Assembly (NCBI GenBank): GCA_030550025.1
Contig: JAUQQC010000007.1
Location: 95,198-159,197, forward strand
Source of the DNA: Acidobacteriota bacterium
Lineage (GTDB): Bacteria; Acidobacteriota; Blastocatellia; HR10
Reading direction: 5' to 3'
Length of the DNA stretch: 64,000 nucleotides
This document shows, piece after piece, positions 38,259 to 47,211 of this stretch. A program made the position numbers and the translations under genes. Position 1 is the stretch's first letter. Each line of letters starts with the position of its first letter. The notes below the pieces were generated by a model, which saw only the letters and a list, made by a program, of their open reading frames with translations, was not told the origin of the DNA and ran no database searches.

Positions 38259-41132
38259 ATGACAACACAGTACTGGAAGCAGATTTGGCAAGTCATTGTG
38301 ATCGTGCTCCTGGTGGGTTGGCCTGGTGTGGCGCGAGCCCAACAGGGGAGCGTCAGTGGCACGGTCATTGATACCAGTGGGGCGGTGGTGGCTGGCGCCA
38401 CCGTCAATCTCATCAACCTCGCCTCGAACGTGATTCGCACTGCGGTTACCGATCCTAATGGAAAGTTCGAGATCACCGGACTACCCAGCGGTCAGTATCG
38501 CTTGGTGGTGAAGGCCACTGGCTACAATAACTATGGACGCACCATCGCAGTGACTGGCGAGCCGGTGGTGCAAAATGTGGTCCTGGCGCCGGGATCGATC
38601 ATCGAGGAGATAACGGTGACGGCTGCCCGTGGACTGGCGGGTGAACAAGATATTCCGTTGAACGTGACGACCATCACCAGCGAGAGCATTGAAGCGCGCC
38701 TGCCCACCAGTGTTGGAGAGGCGCTCAAAGCGACGCCCAGCCTGTTCATCTTCAACCCCGGTCCGGTGCTCGGCTCGCCCAACTTGCGGGGGCTGCAATC
38801 GAGTCGTGTGCTGATCGTCGTTGATGGCGAGCGGGTCAACAATTCGCGCACGGAGATCCAAACGTTTGGACCCTCGGTTGGGGCGTTCATCGAAACGTTT
38901 CAAATTGATACGGCTGAGGTGGTAGCCGGAGCTGGGTCATCCCTGTATGGAACAGATTCATTGGTGGGGACAGTGAACTTTACCACCAAAATCCCTACCC
39001 GACCCGATAAGGGTTGGATCTTAGGAACTCGGTTCCAAGGACTCTATAGTCAGAATGAGAATGGCCGAAAGGGTAATGTGACATTGAATCTGTCCAACCC
39101 CTGGATAGCCATCAACCTGTCCGGCTCGCTGTACCGATATGGTTACTATCACTTCGGCTCGACCGGTGGCGTGGTGCCCTTGGCGGCCGTCATGCAGCAG
39201 CAGGATTTTCTCAAGTTCCTCTCCAACAGCACCGACAATCGCATGGATTTCGAATTATCGCAGGAATGGAATCGGCGGTTTACCAATCTGGGAGTTCCGG
39301 CCAACGCCACACAGACGACAGTCTTCGGAACCCAGGCTCATGGTGCTACCGGGTTTTTCAACCTCTTTTTGCATCCTCATCAGAACCACTATATTCGCTA
39401 CAAGCAGATGAATACGCACTTGGGCCCGTACGGTTATCCGGGAGAGGCTGTGCCGTGGCATCCGGAATACTTCTTCGCTTCGTTTGACCGGGTCGACCGC
39501 TATGGGGTGCGCTATCAAGGTGTGGAACTCAGCCCTCTCATCACGCGGGTCGCGGGTGGATTCTATCGCCAGTATCTCTATCGTGCCGGCGATAGCCTGA
39601 CCTTCTTCCGAACCAATCGGCTTGCACCCGGTTCGACGGCGACGCTGGATACCTACGTTCGTCCTAGTGCGCTCACCTTCAGCAAGCAAGGGGTGGTCAC
39701 CACCGGCTTCGATGGTCAGGCGACGCTGCAACTGACTCTAGCCAACATGCTGCTGGTCGGTTACCAGTTCTGGCGCGACCGCTCGGCTGACGAATTCCAG
39801 CAGTGGTTCTACAACGCCCAGCGGGGTGGTGCGGGCCGAGTCCTGTTGCCCTGGTCTCCGTTAGACGGGTTTCTGCTGTCGGGCGCGGGCAATTTTGGCA
39901 AGGGCGTCCCGGATGGTTACACCCAGGAGAGCGCCTTCTTCCTTCAGGATCAGTTAGACGCCTTTCGTTGGCTGCGTTTAGAAGGCACGTTCCGTTACAG
40001 CCGATTTACTACGCAGTTTCGACCTTCGGAAGGATTCCCGTTGCCCGGATTTAACATTGCCATTAATGGCCCGTTTCCTGCTGGGATTGATCCCAACGGG
40101 GCTGTGCCGTTCGCCCCGGTCATCAACCGCACGGGCAACATCTCATTCAAGCGCAACGTCTATACGGGCAGTTTCGCCATTATTGGCCGCCCGCACGGCA
40201 CGGTGAGCGTGTTTGGGCGTATTGGCAACAGCTTCCGCCAACCAGCGCTGGTCGAGATGGGGCTGTTTCGCGGATTCCCATTCGGCACGTTCGGTTTCAT
40301 CTTTTTGCCCAACGGCAATCTGAAGCCGGAGCGGGGCGTCAATGTGGATACCGGCGTCAAAGTCAGCAACCGATTTTTCCGCGCAGCGGCCACGTACTTC
40401 AACAACACCTATACAAACTTCATCGAACAAACGCCTCCGCTGTTTCAGCCAGGTGGCCCGGGATCTCTGGCCGAGCGGCTGGGCTTTCAGTTTCTGCTGT
40501 GGGTCCAACGATTGAACACCGGACGGGCGCGAGTGCACGGCTTGGAGACGGAGTTTGAGGTTCCTCTACAGATCCAAGATCGTGCCATTCTGACCGTGGC
40601 CGGAACTATGAGCTGGGAGCATGGCCGGGACTTACGCCCCACCCCTGGTCAATTCGCTTTCCTGGAGCGACAGTTCCAGGCCAATGAACGAGCAGGGAAG
40701 AAACTGTTTGACTTCGGTCGGCGGAGCTTGGACGCCAACGGCAGGCCGGTCTTTTCTGACGTGCCGTTTGAGCGAGTCATTCCGTTCATGGCCTCCTGGA
40801 ACGTGCGCTTAGCCGACAAACGGAACCGGTTCTGGACCGAGTATGATGCCCGCGCGCATACGCGCGTCAGACGACTCGATCCCGACATCCAGCCCAATTT
40901 CCTTCGGCTGAATTACTTTGGCTGGGCTGGATTGGCCGGTAAGACGGTCCACAATTGGCGCGTCGGCTATACTCACCATAGCGAGCATTACAAGACGTCG
41001 TTCGCGCTGTCAGTGGATAATGTGGGGAACAAGTTCTATACCGATCCCTTCCAACGAGCTCCGGCTCGCGGCCGCAGCGTCATCTTAGGCGTCGTCATTG
41101 AATCCTTTGATCTGTTGAGGTATCTCAGGTGA
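38259..41132 (+). CDS. TonB-dependent receptor with carboxypeptidase-regulatory N-terminal domain
   Basis: GSVSGTVIDTSGAVVAGATVNLINLASN...GKFEITGLPSGQYRLVVKATGY; plug LPTSVGEALKATPSLFIFNPGPVLGSPNLRGLQSSRVLIVVDGERVNNSR; GSSLYGTDSLVGTVNF. Confidence 0.9.
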   Translation: MTTQYWKQIWQVIVIVLLVGWPGVARAQQGSVSGTVIDTSGAVVAGATVNLINLASNVIRTAVTDPNGKFEITGLPSGQYRLVVKATGYNNYGRTIAVTGEPVVQNVVLAPGSIIEEITVTAARGLAGEQDIPLNVTTITSESIEARLPTSVGEALKATPSLFIFNPGPVLGSPNLRGLQSSRVLIVVDGERVNNSRTEIQTFGPSVGAFIETFQIDTAEVVAGAGSSLYGTDSLVGTVNFTTKIPTRPDKGWILGTRFQGLYSQNENGRKGNVTLNLSNPWIAINLSGSLYRYGYYHFGSTGGVVPLAAVMQQQDFLKFLSNSTDNRMDFELSQEWNRRFTNLGVPANATQTTVFGTQAHGATGFFNLFLHPHQNHYIRYKQMNTHLGPYGYPGEAVPWHPEYFFASFDRVDRYGVRYQGVELSPLITRVAGGFYRQYLYRAGDSLTFFRTNRLAPGSTATLDTYVRPSALTFSKQGVVTTGFDGQATLQLTLANMLLVGYQFWRDRSADEFQQWFYNAQRGGAGRVLLPWSPLDGFLLSGAGNFGKGVPDGYTQESAFFLQDQLDAFRWLRLEGTFRYSRFTTQFRPSEGFPLPGFNIAINGPFPAGIDPNGAVPFAPVINRTGNISFKRNVYTGSFAIIGRPHGTVSVFGRIGNSFRQPALVEMGLFRGFPFGTFGFIFLPNGNLKPERGVNVDTGVKVSNRFFRAAATYFNNTYTNFIEQTPPLFQPGGPGSLAERLGFQFLLWVQRLNTGRARVHGLETEFEVPLQIQDRAILTVAGTMSWEHGRDLRPTPGQFAFLERQFQANERAGKKLFDFGRRSLDANGRPVFSDVPFERVIPFMASWNVRLADKRNRFWTEYDARAHTRVRRLDPDIQPNFLRLNYFGWAGLAGKTVHNWRVGYTHHSEHYKTSFALSVDNVGNKFYTDPFQRAPARGRSVILGVVIESFDLLRYLR

Positions 41133-41541
41133 GGTCGTCATTCTCTAGCTTCTAGGAAGGCATGAGTCGCGGATGCATGTGGATGGAACAGTTGCGATGA
41201 GAAAGCGGATTAGGCAAAAAGTGGAGTGACAGGGCGAAGGTAAAAAAAGTAGAACTAATTCGTGACCTTTGGCCTCGGGCTGCGGATTTTGGAGTGCGGT
41301 AAGCTCTGCGCACTTTGGTGGTAGATGTTGAACCATGGTGTAGTCAGCCCGAGGCCTCGGATAGCAGATGGCGGGTGGGAAAATAAAGAGGTAGAGAGCA
41401 CGAATTGTGCGATCTGCCGAAAGTGATCCGACATTTCGCCACAAAGTTGGTATCCGAGTCACCACGGAGGGACAGGACTCACAGCAACTTCTCTGCGCTC
41501 TCTGTGTGAGTTGTGAGACTTGAACTAGGGTTGAAGAGCTT

Positions 41542-41988
41542 ATGACGAACCGAGAACGCTTACGGCAAGCCGCTGGTGTGTGGGAGGGGATCTACACCCA
41601 TCTGACGCCCGAGGGTCAACTGATAGATCAACATGCCAGTCGCCAGGAGACGCGCTTGGAAGGAGATCAGTGGTATGAGCGGATTATCTACCGGTGGCCC
41701 GATGGGCGACAGCAGACGTTAGACTTTCACGCCCGACTGGAAGGCGACCAACTCGTTTTTGACGATCCGCAGTTTCACGGCCAGTTGTTTCACGTCACTG
41801 ACGACATTTCCATTTTCTCCTACTACTGGAAGGATAGGCCCAACAATCGCGTCGTAGAAACCATCGTGTTCAAGGGCCAGGATCGCAAAGCGCGCCTGTG
41901 GCAGGTGTTCGAGGGCAACGAGTTAATCAAAGTGACCATCATCGTCGAGCGGCGCGTCACCCAGTCATCCGTGACCAGTCATCAGTGA
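41542..41988 (+). CDS. Small DUF3598-like/unknown protein, paralogue of 20555..21001
   Basis: Same length (148 aa) and alignable motifs. C-terminal TQSSVTSHQ is encoded by a repeat word. Confidence 0.5.
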   Translation: MTNRERLRQAAGVWEGIYTHLTPEGQLIDQHASRQETRLEGDQWYERIIYRWPDGRQQTLDFHARLEGDQLVFDDPQFHGQLFHVTDDISIFSYYWKDRPNNRVVETIVFKGQDRKARLWQVFEGNELIKVTIIVERRVTQSSVTSHQ

Positions 41989-42050
41989 TCAGTGGTCAGT
42001 GGCTGGAAATCAGTAACTGGTTACTGGCCCACTGGTCACTGGTTACTGAG
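41965..42050. repeat. GATCACTG/CCAGTGACC word-repeat cluster
   Basis: tcatccgtgaccagtcatcagtgatcagtggtcagtggctggaaatcagtaactggttactggcccactggtcactggttactgag. Confidence 0.75.
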
Positions 42051-42214
42051 TGGGGGACCTCCTCCAAAGTTAAAGGCAAAAGGCAAAATCCGCAACTGGC
42101 AATATGAGGTCCATGCTTGGTTGCTCAGCCTGAGCTGTGGAGGTGCCCAAGAAGAGGAGGTCACCGAAGGTGAGCAAGCACCCACCCCGCAGCTCGAATA
42201 GCATCTAGCGACCT

Positions 42215-43162
42215 ATGTTGAGGACCATTCTCATTGTGACAATCACTGCCTCTAATCTGACGGCTGTGGAGCAGGCGTATCGGGAGTATTTAGGGTATGA
42301 GGTGGTTGAGCGCGGCACCATCAGCCGAGTGCTGGCCAGCGTTTGGGGAACGCCAGCCGCTATCGGGCGTCCCTATCTGCTCCTGCAACCGCCCAGTGGT
42401 GAGAAGGTCTACCTGCGATTTGTCCAGGCAGAACCCACCGAGGGCTATGCTCCGTTGCGCACCGTCGGCTGGAATTGTACCGAACTGCTGGTTCAGGACG
42501 TGGACGATCTGGCCAAGAAGCTGGAGAACTCTCCGTTTCAGATCCTCGGTCCGCCCAGAAACCTTTCGTCCAACGAGAATATCCGCGCCATGCAGGTTCT
42601 GGGTCCGGCAAACGAAGTCTTATACCTGACGCGTCTGAAGCCCGGCCAATCGGGATTTAACCTGGGCAGCGCCAAGACCTATGTTGATCGTGTGTTTGTC
42701 GTCGTGCTTGGTAGCAAAGACCTTCAAGCCGCTCTCGATTTCTATGCTCAACAATTGAAGCTGCCGGTAACCCAACCCATGCAGGTGCGGATCTCTGTGC
42801 TCTCGAAGGCGTACGGGATGGATCCAGAGCGGATGCACAAGTTGGCGCTGGCTCAGTTGCCCGGGGGGTTTTTGATTGAGATTGATGAGTATCCGGAGAG
42901 CGCCACCAGGCGGCCTCAACGTGCTGGGGATTTACCCCCCGGCATGGCGATGGTCTCCTTTGAAGTTGATTCCTTGGATGCTTTGAAGCTGGAGTGGATA
43001 CGGCCACCGATTAAACTGAAGCAAGCTCCTTATCACGGCCGGCGGGCAGCGATAGTCATTGGCGCAGCCGGGGAGTGGATCGAGTTGATTGAGGCGCCCG
43101 TGTCCAAGGAGGGCCAGGGACCAAAAGCCGAACGCAAGAGAAAAGGCGAAAGGCAAAAGTGA
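42215..43162 (+). CDS. VOC family protein
   Basis: ILIVTITASNLTAVEQAYREYLGYEVVERG, NIRAMQVLGPANEVLYLTRLKPG, VFVVVLGSKDLQAALDFYAQQLKLPVTQPMQV. Confidence 0.65.
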   Translation: MLRTILIVTITASNLTAVEQAYREYLGYEVVERGTISRVLASVWGTPAAIGRPYLLLQPPSGEKVYLRFVQAEPTEGYAPLRTVGWNCTELLVQDVDDLAKKLENSPFQILGPPRNLSSNENIRAMQVLGPANEVLYLTRLKPGQSGFNLGSAKTYVDRVFVVVLGSKDLQAALDFYAQQLKLPVTQPMQVRISVLSKAYGMDPERMHKLALAQLPGGFLIEIDEYPESATRRPQRAGDLPPGMAMVSFEVDSLDALKLEWIRPPIKLKQAPYHGRRAAIVIGAAGEWIELIEAPVSKEGQGPKAERKRKGERQK

Positions 43163-43275
43163 AAAAGTGACGAGGCCAGGGGCAAAAGCGGAGGGCGAAA
43201 AGAAACTGGGGAAGATGCTCCCTTCTCCCCTTTCCCCATTTCCCTTTTACTCTACTCGTGTAGGGAGCTAGGGCC

Positions 43276-44565
43276 TTGAATCTTCGGTCGTCATCTCACT
43301 CGTGGTCAGCCTTGAGGGGCTATCCGTTGCGGGCGTTCTTGATTTGCTTAATCGGCCTGAGCTTCGCCAATATGGATCAAGCGCTGTTTGGCTATGCTGT
43401 ACCTGCCATCCGCCAAGAATTCGGCCTGAGCATCCAGACCGTTGGCTGGATCTTCAGTATTTCCTTTGGCGTGGCCGGTCTGCTGATTGCTTGGTTCGGC
43501 GTGCTGACGGATCGGGTCGGACGCAAGGTGATGATGCAATTGTCGAACCTGATTTCTTCGATCTTTGTCACTCTGCATGCCATCGCGCCGAATGTCGTCA
43601 TCTTGACGGTACTTCGCACCCTAGGCTTCGCCGCGGGTGGCCTGCAGACCCCGGTGGCGGGCACCATTGTCGTCGAAGAAGCGCCGGCGCGGTTTCGTGG
43701 ATTGTTGTCCGGGATCTTGCAAACGGGATATCCGATTGGTTGGTTTCTGGCTTCGCTGATGGCCGCGCCGATTCTGAAGCGGTATGGCTGGCGGCCTATG
43801 TTTCTGATCGGGTTGGTCAGCATTCCCTACATGCTGGTCGTGTGGAAATACTTGCGAGAAACCGAGCGATTCCTCCGGCAGCGCTCCGAGCTTGCCGAAG
43901 GCCTGGGGTGTGGCTCCAGTGGCAGCCACGCCAGGCGGGAGCCGGCAAAGATTCGCCATCTCTTTGCGCCGGACCTGATCCGACGCACGATTGTGCTCTT
44001 TTTGGGTGAGTTCCTCCATGTGGCGGCGTATGGCGGGTCAGCGTTTTTCTTCCCTACCTACTTGGTCGAAGAACGTGGGTTTAGCCTGGAGATGGCCACA
44101 CGGTTGGTGGGAGCGGCCTACGGCATCGGCGCGGTGGGGTACGTGATCTCTTCCTTCGTCGGCGAATTCTTGCTGACCCGTCGCAACACCATTGTAATCT
44201 GGAGTTGGGCCGGAACGCTGCTGTTTCTCCTCCTGGTGTGGGGAACTTCCTCCATGGCTTCGATCATTGTGGTATTCGGGCTGACCACCATGTTTTTCTA
44301 TGGCACTACGGCGGCCAAGTTCACATTCCTGGCCGAGCACTTTCCCACGCGAGTGCGAGCCACGGGGGTAGCCTTTTCCGGCTCGTTGGCCGTCAACCTG
44401 GGATTGGCGCTTGGACCGCTGGTTGTCTCCTACGCCATTGGTACGTATGGATGGAACTGGGCCTTCACTACCGTAGTGGCCATTCCCCTATTCCTTTCCG
44501 GGCTTGTGTTTCTCACCCTGAAACCGATCCCCTCAGGCGTGGAGGTGGAGGAGATTGCCACCTGA
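43276..44565 (+). CDS. MFS transporter
   Basis: About 12 hydrophobic segments; GVLTDRVGRKVMMQLSNLI, GFAAGGLQTPVAGTIVVEEAPARFRGLLSGILQTGYPIGWFLA, LAEHFPTRVRATGVAFSGSLAV. Confidence 0.85.
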   Translation: MNLRSSSHSWSALRGYPLRAFLICLIGLSFANMDQALFGYAVPAIRQEFGLSIQTVGWIFSISFGVAGLLIAWFGVLTDRVGRKVMMQLSNLISSIFVTLHAIAPNVVILTVLRTLGFAAGGLQTPVAGTIVVEEAPARFRGLLSGILQTGYPIGWFLASLMAAPILKRYGWRPMFLIGLVSIPYMLVVWKYLRETERFLRQRSELAEGLGCGSSGSHARREPAKIRHLFAPDLIRRTIVLFLGEFLHVAAYGGSAFFFPTYLVEERGFSLEMATRLVGAAYGIGAVGYVISSFVGEFLLTRRNTIVIWSWAGTLLFLLLVWGTSSMASIIVVFGLTTMFFYGTTAAKFTFLAEHFPTRVRATGVAFSGSLAVNLGLALGPLVVSYAIGTYGWNWAFTTVVAIPLFLSGLVFLTLKPIPSGVEVEEIAT

Positions 44566-44574
44566 CGGTGTCTA

Positions 44575-44640
44575 CGTCCAGTAATCAGCCGCCGGTGATG
44601 ACTGATCACTGACTTACTGATCACTGGCTTACCAATCTGA
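44575..44640. repeat. GATCACTG word-repeat cluster (last one seen in window)
   Basis: gtccagtaatcagccgccggtgatgactgatcactgacttactgatcactggcttacc. Confidence 0.7.
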
Positions 44641-44641
44641 T

Positions 44642-45453
44642 TCATACCACGATACCGGCCCGAAGCCGCGCCGCCTCTGACGCTCGCCCGTCAAATTCCA
44701 TTTTGGCGCGGGTCACCATTTTGAGGCGCTTAAAATCCGTCGGCAGATCATCCCAGAGCTTGTTGCTCATGATCATCAACTGGCACTCCCCAGACTTGAG
44801 CCGTTTGACCAGATCGTTGATCGTGGTGAGCGCTCTGACCTTGAAGGTGACTTTCTTGGCGGCAAAGCCCCGCTGGTAGTTGGCCAAAATCAATCCGCCG
44901 TAACTGGCGAAGTCGTGCTCGTCCAGGATGATCTCAATCACGGCACCATCGGGAAGTCGGGTGACCTCTTTGATCATGGCGTCGGTAAACTTCAGCCCAA
45001 CCGGAATGACCTCGGCATTGAGCCCGCCCGCTAGTGAGGAGACTTCCCCATAGCGATAATAACTGGTAAAGATTTTCAGCGGTATTTCTGGCGGAAGCTC
45101 ATGCAGGGTCTTAATCTGGTCCATGCTCAGGCCAACGATAGTGATCTGCCAAGCCCGACTGATCTGATCGGCGCGCTCGCGGGCCAGTGGCTCGGTGATG
45201 TCCGTGTAGAAAAACCGCTGTTGTGAGTGTTCTTGCTCTAACCCGAGCTGATAAAGCATACGGGCAAAGGACGGGTCAACCAGCCCGGCCGCTGTGACTT
45301 TTGATCTAGCGCTTCAGGAGCCAACTTCTGGGCCCGACGCACCAGCGACTGATCGGTGGGATAGGCCAGATCGGAGCGGACAATGACGCCTTTGCCATGT
45401 TTGAGCTTCAGCAGGCCGTAGGTATTGCCAAATGAAAGCGTATCCGTGTACAT
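44642..45453 (-). pseudogene. Possible GntR-like regulator, N-terminally truncated and frameshifted
   Basis: YGLLKLKHGKGVIVRSD resembles the wing of GntR-type HTH. Continues as APEALDQK then, after a one-base shift at the AAAA run (45299-45302), VTAAGLVDPSFARMLYQLGLEQEHSQQ... No upstream HTH helices. Family call tentative. Confidence 0.4.
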
Positions 45454-45498
45454 TTCGGGCGCATGAATTGGGGAGAACGCTCGGGGAAAGGAGGAGCT

Positions 45499-47211
45499 AT
45501 GAGGTGGAGCACCTACCAACGGAGGGGCTATCTTCTCGGGCAGAGGCGCGCGATCGGTATGCTGGGGATCGCGCTTCTACTTGGCAGCCTTGCACGGGCC
45601 AGCTTCAGCCAAACGCCTTCGGTCTATGCCATCAAGGATGCGCGCATCGTCACGGTGACGGGCCCGGTGATTCCGAAGGGCACCGTGGTCTTTCGCGATG
45701 GGATCATCACGGCGGTGGGGGAGAACGTTCCGATTCCTCCTGAAGCGCGCGTGATCGATGGGAGCGGGCTAGTCGTGTATCCCGGCTTGTTTGACACCCA
45801 GACGGATCTTGGCTTACCGTCGGCCTCACAAGTGCCTGGGCCGCGGCCTGCGGCAGCGCCGGCCCCGCCAGCTCAAGCCCAAGCCCAGCAACAACCGCCC
45901 ATCCCTCATACCCAACCGGAGTGGCTGGCGGCGCGGCATCTTCAGCTTGGCGGACAGCGTTTCGAGAATGCGCGCGTCGCGGGCATCACGACTGCGCTCG
46001 TCATCCCGCCACGGGGGATTTTCATCGGCCGGAGCGCGCTGATCAACACGGCCGGCGAGACCTCGCAACGCGCTGTGGTGAAGTCGCCAGTCGCTCTGCA
46101 CATCGGGTTCACGCCGACCGGAGGCGGACTCGGCGGGCGATTCCCCGGCTCGCTCATGGGCGTATTCGCGCATATTCGCCAAACGTTGCTCGATGCGCAG
46201 CACTACGGCCAGCATTGGGAGGCATATCGGCGGAATCCGCGCGGTTTGGAGCGTCCGGAGTACAACGAGTCGCTAGAGGCGTTGCAGCCGGTCGTACGCG
46301 GTGAGCTGCCCGTCATCTTTCACGTCAATTCGGAATCGGAGATCCGGCGCGCCATTCGTTTGGCCGAGGAGTTCAACCTGAAATTCATCCTGAGCGGGGC
46401 GCTCGAAGCCTATAAGGCCGTGGACGTGCTCCGCCAGAAGCGCGTGCCGCTTCTGGTGAGCGTGAATTTCCCCGAGCGGCCGCGCGATGCCGATCCCGAA
46501 GCGGATGAACCGCTGCGCGTCCTTCGATTGCGGGCGGAAGCGCCTGAAAATGCCGCGCGCTTGCATCAGGCCGGAGTGAAGTTCGCATTTCATTCCGGAG
46601 GCTTATCCAATCCCAGAGACTATATTCGGAACGTCGCGCGGGCGGTTCGCGCCGGGCTTCCCGAAGAGGTCGCGCTTCGCGCGCTGACCATTCACGCGGC
46701 GGAGATTCTGGGCGTGGCCGAGCAGTTGGGAAGCATCGAAGTCGGCAAGATCGCCAATCTCCTCGTCACCGATGGGAACCTCTTCGAGGAGCGTACGCGG
46801 ATCCGGTATCTCTTCATTGACGGACGTCAGATCGAGTTGCGGCCGCCCGAGCCCGAACGGCCTTCGGCCTCATCGGCGCCCTCCGTCTCGGTGACCGGAA
46901 CGTGGAATCTCACGGTCGAATCTCCGCAGGGGGTGGTCGCCGTCGCGGCGGATCTTCAGCAAGAGGGAGAGACGATCTCCGGCACGGTGACCAGCCCGTT
47001 CGGACAGTCCACGATCTCTAGCGGATCGGTCTCCGGCGGTGAGGTGCGCTTCACGCTCTCGGTGGAGATTCAAGGGACGCCCATGGCGGTCACCTTCGTC
47101 GGTCGCGTCGTAGGCGATCGCATGAGCGGGACAGTAACCGTCGAAGGCATGGGGTCGTTTCCCTTCTCGGGGACGCGACCGAGAATCTCATCAGGAGGTC
47201 AGGCGCTATGA
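45499..47211 (+). CDS. Exported amidohydrolase-superfamily protein lacking metal-ligand His, extra C-terminal beta domain
   Basis: [45 protein letters not shown] (no HxH), [34 protein letters not shown]-terminal [37 protein letters not shown]. Confidence 0.85.
   Translation: MRWSTYQRRGYLLGQRRAIGMLGIALLLGSLARASFSQTPSVYAIKDARIVTVTGPVIPKGTVVFRDGIITAVGENVPIPPEARVIDGSGLVVYPGLFDTQTDLGLPSASQVPGPRPAAAPAPPAQAQAQQQPPIPHTQPEWLAARHLQLGGQRFENARVAGITTALVIPPRGIFIGRSALINTAGETSQRAVVKSPVALHIGFTPTGGGLGGRFPGSLMGVFAHIRQTLLDAQHYGQHWEAYRRNPRGLERPEYNESLEALQPVVRGELPVIFHVNSESEIRRAIRLAEEFNLKFILSGALEAYKAVDVLRQKRVPLLVSVNFPERPRDADPEADEPLRVLRLRAEAPENAARLHQAGVKFAFHSGGLSNPRDYIRNVARAVRAGLPEEVALRALTIHAAEILGVAEQLGSIEVGKIANLLVTDGNLFEERTRIRYLFIDGRQIELRPPEPERPSASSAPSVSVTGTWNLTVESPQGVVAVAADLQQEGETISGTVTSPFGQSTISSGSVSGGEVRFTLSVEIQGTPMAVTFVGRVVGDRMSGTVTVEGMGSFPFSGTRPRISSGGQAL

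Noticed and set aside
41965-42050. CRISPR array
   Set aside because: Words are short and degenerate with no constant repeat or regular spacers, no cas genes seen.
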